From Lysobacter sp. MMG2 (lineage in GTDB: Bacteria > Pseudomonadota > Gammaproteobacteria > Xanthomonadales > Xanthomonadaceae): a DNA stretch of 64,000 bases. The notes under the pieces were generated by a model. The model ran no database searches. It saw only the letters and a list, made by a program, of their open reading frames with translations, and was not told the DNA's origin. The position numbers and the translations under genes were made by a program. Of this stretch, positions 20,343-29,880 are shown in pieces; within the stretch, counting starts at the first letter, position 1; each line of letters starts with the position of its first letter. The stretch covers positions 558,001 through 622,000 of the forward strand of contig NZ_JAERQY020000001.1 in NCBI RefSeq assembly GCF_016735495.2. Reading direction: 5' to 3'.

Positions 20343-20699
20343 ATGTCCAGCAAGACCAGCAAGACCGTCGTTCTCGTCGCCGGCGCCGCCCTGGCCGGTG
20401 GTCTCGCCTTGTCCGGATCGGCGTTCGCCATGACCGACCTCGCATCCGGCTACATGCTTAGCGCCGGCGAAGGCGCAAAGGCCGGTGAAGGCAAATGCGG
20501 CGTCGAGAAGATGGACACCGACAAGGACGGCAAGGTCTCCCAGGCCGAATTCGGCGCCGCCCACAACGGCGACACCAGCAAGTTCGCCACGCACGATGCG
20601 AACAAGGACGGCTTCCTCAGCGCCGACGAACTCAAGGCGAAGAAGGGCGACAAGATGGAAGGCAAGTGCGGCGAAGGAAAGTGCGGCGGCATGGCGTAA
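20343..20699 (+). CDS. HvfA-like MNIO RiPP precursor with two EF-hand loops
   Basis: 118 residues. Signal peptide 1-29 (ending SAFA), then MTDLASGYMLSAGEGAKAG, the leader region seen in HvfA-family metallophore precursors. Three EGKCG motifs carry the only cysteines (C52, C109, C114), the sites that MNIO enzymes convert to oxazolone/thioamide groups in known family members. Between the first and the last two lie two canonical EF-hand calcium loops: 58-69 (D, D, D, G, S, E at positions 1, 3, 5, 6, 9, 12) and 85-96 (D, N, D, G, S, E). The modification enzymes follow directly. Predicted product: a periplasmic copper-binding modified peptide; the calcium loops are an unexplained addition. Confidence 0.85.
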   Translation: MSSKTSKTVVLVAGAALAGGLALSGSAFAMTDLASGYMLSAGEGAKAGEGKCGVEKMDTDKDGKVSQAEFGAAHNGDTSKFATHDANKDGFLSADELKAKKGDKMEGKCGEGKCGGMA

Positions 20700-20717
20700 C
20701 GCCTGCACACCGATCGC

Positions 20718-21596
20718 ATGAGTCGCCTGCCTGAAACGGCCGTCGGCCTAGGCCTGCGGCGGGCCCTGCTGGGCCCGCTGCGGGACGCCGCGCCCGGCGC
20801 AGATCCAAAACGGGATTTCGATTTCCTCGAATGCGCGCCGGAGAACTGGATCGGCGTCGGCGGAAAACTCGGCGACGCGCTGGACGAACTGAGCGCGCGC
20901 CATCCGATCTCGTGCCACGGCCTGTCGCTGTCGCTCGGCGGGTTCGCGCCGCTGGACGAAACCTTCCTCGCGCGCGTGCGGCGTTTCCTCGATCGCCACC
21001 ACGTCGCGCTCTACAGCGAACACCTGAGCTACTGCAGCGACGACGGCCAGCTCTACGACCTGCTGCCGCTGCCGTTCACCGAAGAAGCCGTGCACCACGT
21101 CGCCGCGCGCATCCGGCAGACGCAGGACATCGTGGGACGTCGCATCGCGGTGGAGAACGTCTCCTACTACGCGACGATGCCCGTCGCCAGCGGCCAGCAC
21201 GCGCTCGCGGAAGCGGACTTCATCAATGCGGTGCTCACCGAGGCCGATTGCGACCTGCTGCTGGACGTCAACAACATCTACGTCAATGCGATCAACCATC
21301 GCTACGACGCGCATGCTTTCCTGGCGGCGATGCCCGCCGAACGCATCGTCTGCATCCACGTCGCCGGGCATTACGACGAAGCCGACGACCTCAAGGTCGA
21401 CACCCACGGCGCCCCTGTGAAGGATGCGGTGTGGTCGTTGCTCGGCGAGGCCTACCGGCGTTTCGGTGCGCGCCCCACGCTGCTGGAGCGCGATTTCAAC
21501 ATCCCGCCTTACGCCGAACTGCTCGACGAGTTGGCCACCGTGCGCAGCGTGATGCGTGAACACGCGCCCACTCCGGCCTCGCATGCACGCGCCTGA
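20718..21596 (+). CDS. MNIO-family RiPP-modifying oxygenase (DUF692, HvfB/BufB type)
   Basis: 292 residues of TIM-barrel DUF692, multinuclear non-haem iron-dependent oxidase family. The iron-ligand segments are in order: FLECAPENW (about 36-44), [57 protein letters not shown] enzymes oxidise Cys (or Asp/Asn) in precursor peptides. The gene starts 18 nt after the precursor stop and overlaps the next gene by 14 nt. Its substrate is almost certainly the adjacent EGKCG peptide. It lies in the cytoplasm, so modification precedes export of the precursor. Confidence 0.92.
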   Translation: MSRLPETAVGLGLRRALLGPLRDAAPGADPKRDFDFLECAPENWIGVGGKLGDALDELSARHPISCHGLSLSLGGFAPLDETFLARVRRFLDRHHVALYSEHLSYCSDDGQLYDLLPLPFTEEAVHHVAARIRQTQDIVGRRIAVENVSYYATMPVASGQHALAEADFINAVLTEADCDLLLDVNNIYVNAINHRYDAHAFLAAMPAERIVCIHVAGHYDEADDLKVDTHGAPVKDAVWSLLGEAYRRFGARPTLLERDFNIPPYAELLDELATVRSVMREHAPTPASHARA

Positions 21597-22374
21597 CGCA
21601 CCGCCGCTGTTGCGCGCGCAGCAGCTCGCCCTCACCCGCCATCTGCGCGACCCGCAGGCCGTGTCGGCGCCGAAGGGCGTGGAGGACCGGCGCCTGGCGA
21701 TCTACCGCGACCTGGTGTTCAACAACGTCGAAAGCCTGCTGGCCGGCAATTTCCCGGTGATCCGGCAGCTGCTGGGCGACGCCGACTGGCATGCGCTGGT
21801 GCGCGGTTTCTTCCGCGACCATCGCGCGCAGACGCCGTTGTTCCCGGAACTGGGACGCGAGTTCCTGCGCTTCCTGGAAGCGCGCGAGGATCGCGATCCC
21901 GCGCTGCCTGCTTTCCTCTACGAGCTGGCGCATTACGAATGGGTCGAGCTGGCGTTGCAGATCAGCGATGCCACGCTGCCGCCGCACGATCCGCTTGGCG
22001 ACTCCGCAAGCCCGGAGCAAGTTCTGCTCGATGAGGTGCCGGTACTCTCGCCGCTGGCGTGGCCGCTGGCCTACGCGTGGCCCGTGCACCGCATCGGACC
22101 GGATCATCGTCCCGACATCCCGCCGCCGGAGCCGACACTGTTGCTGGTGCGGCGCGACGCCGACGGCGAAGTGCGGTTCTCGCAACTCAGTCCCCTCGCC
22201 TTCCGCCTGCTGCAGCGGCTGGAGCAGATGCCCACGCTGAGCGGACGGGCGCAACTGGAAGCGCTCGCGGTGGAAGCGGCGCAGACGGACATCGACGCCT
22301 TCGTCGAACAAGGCGCCGCGCTGCTGGCGCAGATGCAGGGTGCCGGCGTGATTCTGGGGACGCAGCCGCGCTGA
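21583..22374 (+). CDS. RiPP recognition partner protein (DUF2063, HvfC/BufC type)
   Basis: 263 residues. The N-terminal half is the DUF2063 helical domain ([22 protein letters not shown], about 35-56, and the [15 protein letters not shown] segment about 116-130). The C-terminal half resembles the winged/RRE-like domain that binds the precursor leader. In the HvfABC and bufferin systems this partner is required for the MNIO reaction. The ATG at 21583 overlaps the MNIO stop; a GTG nine codons earlier is possible. No DoxX-type membrane protein follows, unlike many hvf/buf operons. Confidence 0.9.
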   Translation: MHAPDAPPLLRAQQLALTRHLRDPQAVSAPKGVEDRRLAIYRDLVFNNVESLLAGNFPVIRQLLGDADWHALVRGFFRDHRAQTPLFPELGREFLRFLEAREDRDPALPAFLYELAHYEWVELALQISDATLPPHDPLGDSASPEQVLLDEVPVLSPLAWPLAYAWPVHRIGPDHRPDIPPPEPTLLLVRRDADGEVRFSQLSPLAFRLLQRLEQMPTLSGRAQLEALAVEAAQTDIDAFVEQGAALLAQMQGAGVILGTQPR

Positions 22375-22389
22375 GTGCGCGTCGTCTGG

Positions 22390-22521
22390 CCGCTGGTCAT
22401 ACCGTCATCCCGGCGCAGGCCGGGACCCAGGCTGTCACGCCATCCGGAAAGCAGCCGCCGACTGCTGCGACGTCGCGAGCCTGGGTCCCAGCCTGCGCCG
22501 GGATGACGGTATGACCAGCGG
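22390..22521. repeat. Long inverted repeat, 44-bp arms
   Basis: Left arm 22390-22433 and right arm 22478-22521 are reverse complements with one mismatch. Each contains the GTCATCCCGGCGCAGGC REP core. The 44-nt centre is unique. It sits 16 nt after the DUF2063 stop and could fold into a very stable RNA hairpin. Confidence 0.85.
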
Positions 22522-22610
22522 TGACACGACCTGTAACGCTTGGCGGCTCGATGTGGCGAATTGCACACGCATCCATCGGGCGAAATTCCACCGTCTGCTA
22601 CCCTTTCACC

Positions 22611-23258
22611 ATGCCCAACGCCGACGCTCCCACCCCGCCTTCCCGCCTCGCCACACGTTTCCGCGGCTTCCTGCCGGTGGTGGTGGATGTGGAAACCGGC
22701 GGTTTCGACTGGAACCGCCACGCGCTGCTGGAAATCGCCGTCGCGCCGATCGACATCGACGAGAACGGCCTGCTGTTCGTCGGCGAGATCACCAGCAGCC
22801 ATGTCGTGCCGGCACCCGGCACCGACATCGATCCCAAGTCGCTGGAAATCACCGGCATCGACATCGACCACCCCTTCCGCGATGCGAAGACCGAGCGCGT
22901 GGCGCTGGAATCGGTGTTCGCGCCGGTGCGCGCGGCGTTGAAGAAGCACGGCTGCCAGCGCGCGATCCTGGTCGGCCACAACGCGCATTTCGATCTGAAC
23001 TTCCTCAACGCCGCGGTGACGCGCAGCGGCCACAAGCGCAATCCCTTCCATCCTTTCAGCGTGTTCGACACGGTGACCCTGGCCGGCGTTGCCTACGGGC
23101 AGACCGTGCTGGCGCGCGCCGTGCAGGCCGCGGGGCTGGAGTGGAACGGCGAGGAAGCGCATTCGGCCGTGTACGACACCGAGCGCACCGCGCAGCTGTT
23201 CTGCCGGATCGTCAACGCGTGGCCTTCGCCGATTCCGGCCGTGGTGGCCACGCCGTGA
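22611..23258 (+). CDS. rnt: Ribonuclease T
   Basis: A 215-residue DEDDh 3'-5' exoribonuclease that trims tRNA and other stable RNA 3' ends. Exo motifs: [10 protein letters not shown] (Exo I, Asp/Glu, about residue 25), [11 protein letters not shown] (Exo II, about 125), [11 protein letters not shown] (Exo III His/Asp, about 184). Start at ATG 22611; an upstream in-frame ATG at 22521 begins inside the inverted repeat and is unlikely. The stop overlaps the next gene's GTG by 4 nt. Confidence 0.93.
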   Translation: MPNADAPTPPSRLATRFRGFLPVVVDVETGGFDWNRHALLEIAVAPIDIDENGLLFVGEITSSHVVPAPGTDIDPKSLEITGIDIDHPFRDAKTERVALESVFAPVRAALKKHGCQRAILVGHNAHFDLNFLNAAVTRSGHKRNPFHPFSVFDTVTLAGVAYGQTVLARAVQAAGLEWNGEEAHSAVYDTERTAQLFCRIVNAWPSPIPAVVATP

Positions 23259-23827
23259 GCGATACCCAATCGCCGATGCAGCGCATGCTCGCCGGCGAGC
23301 TCTATCGCGCCGACGACGCTCAGATCCAGGCCGCACAAGCCGACGCGCGCGAGTGGATGGTGCGCTACAACGCCGCGCTGGGCCTCGCGCCGGCGCAACG
23401 GCATGCGCTATTGGTGGAGCGCCTTGGCGCGGTCGGGGCCGGCAGCGAGATCCGCCCGCCCTTCCATTGCGACTACGGCTTCAACCTGCACCTCGGGCGC
23501 GGCGTGTTCCTCAATTTCAACTGCGTGATCCTCGACGTGGTGCGCGTGGAGATCGGCGATGGCACGCAGATCGGTCCGGCCGTGCAGATCTACACGGCCG
23601 ATCATCCGCGCGATCCGGCGCAGCGCGCGCAGGGCTGGGAGTTCGGCCGCCCCGTACGCATCGGCCGCAACGTGTGGATCGGCGGCGGCGCAATCCTGCT
23701 GCCGGGCGTGAGCGTGGGCGATGACGCGCTGATCGGCGCGGGCAGCGTGGTCACGCGCGACGTACCCGCGGGCGCGACCGTGGCCGGCAATCCGGCGCGC
23801 ATCGTGCAGCCACGCACGGGCCCGTAA
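23255..23827 (+). CDS. Sugar O-acetyltransferase, maltose acetyltransferase type
   Basis: A 190-residue hexapeptide-repeat acyltransferase. The N-terminal mac domain ([20 protein letters not shown]) is followed by a left-handed beta-helix with V/I-G-x4 repeats ([34 protein letters not shown]). The catalytic His is in YTADHP. It acetylates hexoses or related acceptors from acetyl-CoA; the physiological substrate is not predictable. GTG start chosen for the GTGA overlap with rnt; ATG at 23276 (MQRMLAG) is a plausible alternative. Confidence 0.9.
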   Translation: MSDTQSPMQRMLAGELYRADDAQIQAAQADAREWMVRYNAALGLAPAQRHALLVERLGAVGAGSEIRPPFHCDYGFNLHLGRGVFLNFNCVILDVVRVEIGDGTQIGPAVQIYTADHPRDPAQRAQGWEFGRPVRIGRNVWIGGGAILLPGVSVGDDALIGAGSVVTRDVPAGATVAGNPARIVQPRTGP

Positions 23828-23982
23828 CGGTCACGAGTTCGTCCGCCTTCGGGCATTGATTCGCGGCGGGCAACGCGATGTCGCCGTGACCGGCGCTTCC
23901 GCCGGATGAGGCCGTTGCCGACAATCCCCGACCTGAGCGCACGGCGCACGCGCATGCGGACACGGACGCCTGTGCCCGGGCC

Positions 23983-23997
23983 TTAAAACCGTTTTAA
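23983..23997. promoter_or_regulatory. AT-rich palindrome upstream of the LpxR-like gene
   Basis: TTAAAAC-C-GTTTTAA, a perfect 7-bp inverted repeat in otherwise GC-rich DNA, 143 nt before the LpxR-like start. It could be an operator or an UP-like element. Nothing else is recognisable in the 312-nt gap 23828-24139. Confidence 0.35.
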
Positions 23998-24139
23998 AGA
24001 ATCGCTGCTGGAATGCTCCGTCGCAGGCGTTGCATCGCCGCCGCGCAGGCGCGATGCGATCCTTTGCGCCCCCACACCGATACCCCGTCGCGGCCGACCG
24101 GCCGTGTCGGGCGTCGACCGTATCCGGAACACACACCCG

Positions 24140-25189
24140 ATGAACCGTCTTGGATGGCTGCTGCCGGCCGTCATTGCCTGCGGCTGGGCCGGCGACGCCC
24201 ACGCGCACGGCCGCGAAGAATGCACCAACGGCCGCACGCGCCTGCCGCCCATCGTCAACCTGCGCGTGGACAACGACCTGCTCGGCGGCCAGGACCAGGG
24301 CTACAGCAACGGCGTGCAGCTCACGCTGGTCTCGCCGAACCTGCGCGACTACACCGACGATCCCTGCATCCCGCGCCTGGCGCGCTGGGTGAACCGCCAT
24401 CTCAATGCGCTGCAGCCGGAAACCTTCGAGCAGCAGAACATGATCGCCACGTTCTCGCAGGGCATCTTCACGCCCACCGATTTCACGCGCAGCGACCTCA
24501 TCGAGGACGACCGCCCCTACGCCGCGGCGCTGCTGGTCGGGCTGGGCTACAACGCGCGCGAAGGCGACCGCCTGCGCACGACGCAGCTGCAGTTCGGCAT
24601 CGTCGGTCCGGCCGCGCTGGGCAAGGAAGCGCAGGACGCCGTGCACCAGATCACCGGCAGCGAGAAGTTCCGCGGCTGGGACAACCAGTTGGAGAACGAG
24701 CCTGTGTTCCGCATCGTCCACGAGCGTATGCTGCGCTTCTCCTCCAGCGACGGTGCGCGCGGATGGGGTTGGGACACGATCGCGCATTACGGCGGCAGCT
24801 TCGGCAACCTCGCCACCTACGCCAACGCCGGCGCCGAGTTCCGCTTCGGCAAGAACCTGCCCGACGATTTCGGCAGCACGCCGCTGCGCCCGGCCGGCGA
24901 GAACACCGCGCCCACGCGCCAGCCGCAGAGCCAGTACACGCCCGGCGCGCACCTGTTCCTGACCATGGACACGCGCTGGGTGCTGTGGGACATCACGCTG
25001 GACGGCAACACCTTCCGCGACAGCCACAGCGTGGACAAACGCCACGCCGTGGCCAACGTGGGCTACGGCGTGGCGGTGATGCTCAACCGATGGAAGCTGG
25101 CGCTGGCGCGCTACCACGGCACGCGCGAGTTCGACGGCCAGCGCGAGACGCCGGTATTTGGCAGTTTCACGATCAGTCGGGCGTTCTAG
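24140..25189 (+). CDS. LpxR-family lipid A 3'-O-deacylase (DUF2219)
   Basis: 349 residues with signal peptide (1-22, ending AHA) and an outer-membrane beta-barrel. Family landmarks: RVDNDLLGG (the Asn-Asp catalytic/calcium pair), GYSNGVQL, DDRPYAAAL, and an aromatic C-terminus (SFTISRAF). LpxR removes the 3'-acyloxyacyl chain of lipid A, weakening innate immune recognition in pathogens; in environmental bacteria its role is less clear. Three cysteines in the mature N-terminal third include ECTNG and DDPCIP. Start at ATG 24140, which opens into the signal peptide. Confidence 0.85.
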   Translation: MNRLGWLLPAVIACGWAGDAHAHGREECTNGRTRLPPIVNLRVDNDLLGGQDQGYSNGVQLTLVSPNLRDYTDDPCIPRLARWVNRHLNALQPETFEQQNMIATFSQGIFTPTDFTRSDLIEDDRPYAAALLVGLGYNAREGDRLRTTQLQFGIVGPAALGKEAQDAVHQITGSEKFRGWDNQLENEPVFRIVHERMLRFSSSDGARGWGWDTIAHYGGSFGNLATYANAGAEFRFGKNLPDDFGSTPLRPAGENTAPTRQPQSQYTPGAHLFLTMDTRWVLWDITLDGNTFRDSHSVDKRHAVANVGYGVAVMLNRWKLALARYHGTREFDGQRETPVFGSFTISRAF

Positions 25190-25215
25190 ACGACTCGCTC
25201 AACGAGACGCGTACT

Positions 25216-25352
25216 GAGTCCCTCTCCCCTTGCGGGAGAGGGACAGGCTCGCGAAGCGAGCCAGGGAGAGGGGTTGGGCCATTGAAGGCACGCGCTGCGC
25301 GCGCCCCCTCTTCCGCCCCTTCGGGTCACCTTCTCCCGCAAGGGAGAAGGGA
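25216..25352. repeat. Hairpin repeats between convergent genes
   Basis: CCTCTCCCCTTGCGGGAGAGG at 25220 and CCTTCTCCCGCAAGGGAGAAGG at 25329 frame a GAGAGGGGTTGGGCC unit. It occupies the gap between the LpxR-like gene and the SMR exporter and may terminate both, though T-runs are lacking. Confidence 0.65.
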
Positions 25353-25358
25353 AAAACT

Positions 25359-25676
25359 TCACGGCGAGGCCAGCTTCAACCCGATCAGCCCCGCGATGAT
25401 CAACCCAACGCTGACCATGCGCAGCGCGTTCACCGGCTCGTGGAACAGCACGATGCCCAGGATCACGGTGCCGACGGCGCCAACGCCGACCCAGATCGCG
25501 TACGCGGTGCCCACCGGCAGCGACTTCATGGCGATGCCGAGCAGCCCCAGGCTGATCGCCATGGCGGCCACCGTGCCGACGGTGGGCCAGAGCCTGGTGA
25601 AACCGTCGGTGTACTTCAGGCCGATCGCCCAACCCACTTCGAACAGGCCGGCGAGAACGAGGATGATCCAGGGCAT
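25359..25676 (-). CDS. gdx: Guanidinium exporter, SMR family (SugE/Gdx)
   Basis: A 105-residue four-helix membrane protein of the small multidrug resistance family. The essential Glu13 is in [12 protein letters not shown]; the SugE/Gdx subgroup signatures LKYTDGF and [13 protein letters not shown] distinguish it from EmrE-type drug pumps. It works as a dual-topology dimer exchanging guanidinium for protons. The riboswitch directly upstream confirms the guanidine link. CTGGAG lies 9-14 nt before the ATG. Formerly called sugE. Confidence 0.94.
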   Translation of the reverse strand: MPWIILVLAGLFEVGWAIGLKYTDGFTRLWPTVGTVAAMAISLGLLGIAMKSLPVGTAYAIWVGVGAVGTVILGIVLFHEPVNALRMVSVGLIIAGLIGLKLASP

Positions 25677-25696
25677 GGGAACGTCTCCAGTCGTGT

Positions 25697-25739
25697 GGGG
25701 CCGTCCCCGGGCGAGATGGAGAGGCGGGGCCGTCCCCGC
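25697..25739 (-). promoter_or_regulatory. Guanidine-II (mini-ykkC) riboswitch
   Basis: Two hairpins on the minus strand, each with loop ACGG: P1 GCGGGG-ACGG-CCCCGC (25739-25724) and P2 GGGG-ACGG-CCCC (25708-25697), separated by 15 nt. This matches the class (paired stem-loops with ACGR loops). P2 ends 6 nt before the Shine-Dalgarno sequence of the exporter, consistent with guanidine-dependent control of translation. Confidence 0.88.
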
Positions 25740-25783
25740 TTCCTGAGCGTGGCGATTATTCCACACGCGCGTAAAGGCAACCT

Positions 25784-28700
25784 CTACAGACGCTGACCCG
25801 GCGGATTCTCGTCCACGCAGATCACGTTGCGGCCCTGCTTCTTGGCGCGGTACATCGCAGCGTCCGCGCGTTCGAGCAGGCGCGCGGGCGTGTCGTCGGT
25901 GCGGCACTCCGCGATGCCGACGCTGAAGGTGACGTGCAGGCCCGGCACGCCCACCCATTCGCCGTGCTCGCGGAACGTCTCCTGCATCCGCTCGCAGATC
26001 GAGAGGGCATCGTCCATCGTCGTGTCCGGCAGCAGCAGCGCGAACTCCTCGCCACCCAGGCGCGCGAGCAGGTCGGCGGTGCGGCTGCCGGCGGCCAGCA
26101 CCCTCGCCGCTTCGCGCAGCACCGCGTCGCCGACGGCGTGCGAGTGCGTGTCGTTGATGCGCTTGAAGTGGTCCAGGTCGACCAGCGCCAGGCACAGCGG
26201 ATGGCCGGCGCGCTGCGCCACGGCCATGTCGCGCTTGAGCACCTCGTCGAAGCGCCGGCGATTGGGCAGGCCGGTGAGCACGTCCTCGCGCGCCTGTCGC
26301 TCGTAGGCGACGGCCTGCTCGCGCACGCGTTCGAGCAACTCGGCGCGCTCGCGGTCCACGGCGATCAACCGTTCGGCCTGCGCCTGCAGGTCACGCGTGC
26401 GCTCGTTGACCAGCCGCGCCAGGCGCAGGTTCTTGGTGCGGTAGCGGTGCAACAGGTAGCGATAGAACACCCAGAGCGTGATCAGCAGCACCAGGGCCAG
26501 CGCGGCGCGCAGCTCATGGCGCTGCCACCACAGCGGCTCCACGGTGAAGGCCCAGCTGGCGGTCTGCGTGGTCCACGGCCCGCCCGGATGCGCCGCGGCG
26601 ACCTCCAGCACGTAGTCGCCTGGCGGCAGGCCGATGAATTCGACGTTGCGCTGGCGGTCGCGTTCGATCCACCGCGGATCCAGGCCCAGCAGACGCGTGC
26701 GATACACGATGCGATCCGACGTCAGGTAGCTGAGCCCCACGTACGACACGCTGATGCGCTTGCCGCCCGGCAATGCGACGCCGGTGGTGAAAGGGATATC
26801 GCGACCGTCCAGCTGGACGCGTTCGATCACCGTCGGCGGCGGTTTGCGATCCAGGTAACGCTGCATGCGCGCCGGATCCACCGCGGCGACGCCGGCCGAC
26901 GTCGCCAGCCAGAGGCTGCCGTCGCGACGCAGGATCGCCGAAGGCGCGGAACTGCCGTTGGCCTGTGCACTGGGCATGCCGTCGGTTTCGGTAAAGCGCT
27001 CGCTCGGCAACGCGATCGTGCGGCCGTCGGCAGTCGCGTCGAGCGCCTCCAACCGGATGCGCAACACGCCGCGATTGCTCGTCACCCACGCATTGCCCAC
27101 GCGATCGGGCACGAGCTGGAACACGGCGTCCACCGGAAGTCCCTGCTCCAGACCGACGCGCGCGAGTGCGCCGTCGCAGTAGCGATACAGGCCGCGATCG
27201 GTGGAGATCCACACGTCCTTGCCCACCGCCTGGAAACCGAACACCGAACGCGCACCGCCCATCCCGTTCACGTCCAGGCGGCGGACGCGTCCATCGCGCA
27301 TCACATGCGCGCCTTCGACCGAGCCGATCCACAGCGCGCCGTCGATACTCGCCAGCGCGGTGATCAGGCCCTGCGGCAATCCCGGCGCCGATGGCGCATG
27401 CGCGCCCTGCCCGTCCAGCGTCACCAGGCCACGCCGCGTGCCGGCCCAGACGGTTCCGTCGCGGTCCACCACGATCGCGCGGACATGGCCGCTGGGCATG
27501 CCTTCGTCCTGCGAATAACGCTGCACCGGCCGGCCGTCGCGCAGGCGGAACACGCCGTCGGCGAAGGTGCCCACCCACAGTTCGCCGGTGGAATCCTGGG
27601 CGATGCTCAGCACCGACAGGGCATCGCCGCTTTCGCCCCGCACGTCGATGGCGCGGATGCGGCCGTCGGCGCCGACGTGGTCGAGCCCGCCGCCCCCGCC
27701 GACCCAGAGCGTGCCGTCGCGGTCTTCGAGCACCGCGCGGACGTAGTCGCCGGAAATGCCGTCCTTGCGCGTGAGCGCGCTGAACAACGTTTCGCGCAGG
27801 CGGAACAGCCCGCCGTTCGCGCCGACCCAGACGCTGCCTTCAGCGTCCTCCAACAAGCTGGCGATGCGGCCGTTGGGAAGCGTGTCGCCGGCCGGCAGTC
27901 GCTCGATGCCGTACGCGCCGATGCGAAGCAACCCGTGGTTCTCGGTGCCGAGCCAGAGATCGCCGTTGCGATCGCGCAGCATCGCGGTGAAGTGGCCGAC
28001 GCCTGGCACATCGCGGAAGGCCACGGCCTCGCCCTTGACGATGCGATAGATGCGTTCGTCGGCCGCGAGCCACAGCGAGCCGTCCGCCGCGCGATACGGC
28101 CAGACCAGGCCCGCCGGCAGGTTCCAGCGTGGCGGCGCGCGATGCCAGCGGCCATCGGGCTCGCGGATCGCCAGGCCATCCATCGTGCCGACCCAGATGC
28201 GGTCGTCGCCGTCGATGGCCATGCGCGGGAAACTTGCCGGCAGCGGAATCCCGGGCGGCGGCGCGACGTAGGTGAAGCGATCGTCCGGGTCGAGCCGGCC
28301 CAGCCCGTGGTTCTCGAACAGCAGCCACAGGCGCCCGTGGCTGTCCATCGCCATGTCGTGGATGAGCGCCTGCGGCCAGTCGGCGCTGCGGTCCCAGAAT
28401 CGCCACTGGCCGTCGGGCTGCTGCCGGCCCAGGTTGCCGCGCGAATCGCTGAGCCACAGGCGGCCGGCGGGATCGACATAGAGTGAGCCCACGCCGTTGT
28501 CGCGCAAGCCCGGCGTGGTGCCGCGCGCGATTACGGTGAAGTCGATGCCGTTGTAGCGCGCCGCGCCTTCCCAGGTGGCGAACCACAGGTGGCCTTCGGG
28601 CGTCTGGGCGATGTCGCGCAAGGAGTTGTGCGGCAGGCCGTTGCGCGAACTCCACGCGTCGATGACGTAGTCGTGCAGCGGCGGCGGGCCGGAGACGGCC

Positions 28701-28786
28701 ATCGCCACCGCCGGGAGCCAGCACGCGAACGCGGCAAGCCATCGCGCCCAAGCGCGATGCTTTCCCCGAATCTGCGTTGCCCCCAT
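25784..28786 (-). CDS. Membrane diguanylate cyclase with periplasmic beta-propeller sensor
   Basis: 1000 residues. Signal peptide or N-terminal anchor (10-31), then about 14 two-component-regulator propeller repeats ([15 protein letters not shown] and similar, about 40-640), a Y_Y_Y immunoglobulin-like domain ([16 protein letters not shown], about 700-765), one membrane helix (about 780-800), a coiled coil ([12 protein letters not shown]), and a C-terminal GGDEF domain with the active GGEEF signature and an I-site RTAD five residues before it. It should make c-di-GMP in response to a periplasmic ligand, with product inhibition. Monocistronic, and divergent from nothing nearby. Confidence 0.93.
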   Translation of the reverse strand: MGATQIRGKHRAWARWLAAFACWLPAVAMAVSGPPPLHDYVIDAWSSRNGLPHNSLRDIAQTPEGHLWFATWEGAARYNGIDFTVIARGTTPGLRDNGVGSLYVDPAGRLWLSDSRGNLGRQQPDGQWRFWDRSADWPQALIHDMAMDSHGRLWLLFENHGLGRLDPDDRFTYVAPPPGIPLPASFPRMAIDGDDRIWVGTMDGLAIREPDGRWHRAPPRWNLPAGLVWPYRAADGSLWLAADERIYRIVKGEAVAFRDVPGVGHFTAMLRDRNGDLWLGTENHGLLRIGAYGIERLPAGDTLPNGRIASLLEDAEGSVWVGANGGLFRLRETLFSALTRKDGISGDYVRAVLEDRDGTLWVGGGGGLDHVGADGRIRAIDVRGESGDALSVLSIAQDSTGELWVGTFADGVFRLRDGRPVQRYSQDEGMPSGHVRAIVVDRDGTVWAGTRRGLVTLDGQGAHAPSAPGLPQGLITALASIDGALWIGSVEGAHVMRDGRVRRLDVNGMGGARSVFGFQAVGKDVWISTDRGLYRYCDGALARVGLEQGLPVDAVFQLVPDRVGNAWVTSNRGVLRIRLEALDATADGRTIALPSERFTETDGMPSAQANGSSAPSAILRRDGSLWLATSAGVAAVDPARMQRYLDRKPPPTVIERVQLDGRDIPFTTGVALPGGKRISVSYVGLSYLTSDRIVYRTRLLGLDPRWIERDRQRNVEFIGLPPGDYVLEVAAAHPGGPWTTQTASWAFTVEPLWWQRHELRAALALVLLITLWVFYRYLLHRYRTKNLRLARLVNERTRDLQAQAERLIAVDRERAELLERVREQAVAYERQAREDVLTGLPNRRRFDEVLKRDMAVAQRAGHPLCLALVDLDHFKRINDTHSHAVGDAVLREAARVLAAGSRTADLLARLGGEEFALLLPDTTMDDALSICERMQETFREHGEWVGVPGLHVTFSVGIAECRTDDTPARLLERADAAMYRAKKQGRNVICVDENPPGQRL

Positions 28787-28841
28787 CCGCGATCCCGATC
28801 CGTCTTCAGACGCAGGCGTTATCGGCCCCGTGTGCCCACAC

Positions 28842-29594
28842 TCAAGCCCTCTGGCGCACCGCTTCGAACAGCGTCACGCCGGCGGCCACGGAGACGTTCA
28901 GGCTTTCCACGCCCGCACCACCGGCGCCGGGCATGGGGATGCGCACGAGCTGATCGCAGTTCTCGCGCGTGAGGCGACGCAGGCCATCGGCCTCGCCGCC
29001 CAGGACCAGGCCGACATTGCCCTTCAGGTCCAGCGCGTACAGCGAGGTGTCCGCCTCGCCCGCCAGGCCGTACAGCCACACGCCGAGCTTCTGCAGGTCG
29101 CGCATGGTGCGCGAGAGGTTGGTCACCGGAATGACGGCGACGCTGTCGGCGGCGCCGGCGGAGGTCTTGCGCACGGTCGCGTTGACCTGCACCGACTTGT
29201 CCTTGGGAATGATCACCGCCGTCACGCCCGCCGCCGCCGCGCTGCGCAGGCAGGCGCCGAGGTTGTGCGGGTCCTGCACGCCGTCCAGGACCAGCAGCAG
29301 CGCGCGGCCTTCGGCCGCTTCGATCAGGCCTTCCAGCTCGTTCTCGTTCCAGGTCTTGGCCGCGGCATAACGCGCGACCACGCCCTGGTGGCGCAGGTTG
29401 CCCACGACACCATCGAGCGCCTGCGTGGCGACGCGGCGCACGTCGATGTCCAGACGGCGCGCGTTGGTCTCGATTTCGGTGATGCGCGGATTCTTCGCGC
29501 CGGCCTCGATCAGCACCTCGCGCACATGCTCGGCGTCGTGTTCGAGGGCCGCCGACACGGCGTTGATGCCGGCGATCCATTGTTTCTGGCTCAT
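28842..29594 (-). CDS. rlmB: 23S rRNA (guanosine-2'-O)-methyltransferase RlmB
   Basis: A 250-residue SPOUT methyltransferase. The N-terminal L7Ae-like RNA-binding domain (GINAVSAAL) is followed by the knotted catalytic domain with motif 1 LDGVQDPHNLGACLRSA (about 107-123), motif 2 LVLGGEADGL (about 197), and motif 3 IPMPGAGGAGVESLNVSVAAG (about 217-237). It methylates G2251 of 23S rRNA. Start at ATG 29594 (MSQKQWI); longer frames run into repeats. It lies downstream of rnr, as in many gammaproteobacteria, here separated by a REP element. Confidence 0.95.
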   Translation of the reverse strand: MSQKQWIAGINAVSAALEHDAEHVREVLIEAGAKNPRITEIETNARRLDIDVRRVATQALDGVVGNLRHQGVVARYAAAKTWNENELEGLIEAAEGRALLLVLDGVQDPHNLGACLRSAAAAGVTAVIIPKDKSVQVNATVRKTSAGAADSVAVIPVTNLSRTMRDLQKLGVWLYGLAGEADTSLYALDLKGNVGLVLGGEADGLRRLTRENCDQLVRIPMPGAGGAGVESLNVSVAAGVTLFEAVRQRA

Positions 29595-29751
29595 CGTGTT
29601 TCCAGTTGCGTTGGGCGGGTGGGCGCCAAGAAAGTGGGTATCGTCCGGCGCGCGCGGGCGCAGGTCCAGTGATTTTTGGGGCTGCGTCGGTGGAAACGGC
29701 TTGCGAATGCGTCCGAAGCTCGTGGTCCCGCGGGAACCCCTGCCCAGGCTG

Positions 29752-29851
29752 TCATCCCCGCGAAGGCGGGGATCCAACTGTCCGTGCCGGTCCGCTCTCC
29801 GGAAGGCGTGGAGCCTGTCGCAGCTGGATCCCCGCCGGCGCGGGGATGACA
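29752..29851. repeat. REP-like inverted pair between rnr and rlmB
   Basis: GTCATCCCCGCGAAGGCGGGGATCC and the inverse GGATCCCCGCCGGCGCGGGGATGAC, about 50 nt apart. A long stem can form across the rnr-rlmB gap. Confidence 0.75.
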
Positions 29852-29880
29852 GCTGAAAAGCATGGCCTATCCGCCGGATC

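Noticed and set aside
25329-25358. The CCTTCTCCC hairpin as terminator of the guanidinium exporter.
   Set aside because: On the minus strand the T-run lies before, not after, the hairpin, so it is recorded only as a repeat.
25934-28486. An 850-codon open frame antisense to the propeller diguanylate cyclase.
   Set aside because: High GC makes long antisense frames common. Its product is low-complexity, His/Arg/Ala-rich and matches no family, while the minus-strand protein has full domain structure.
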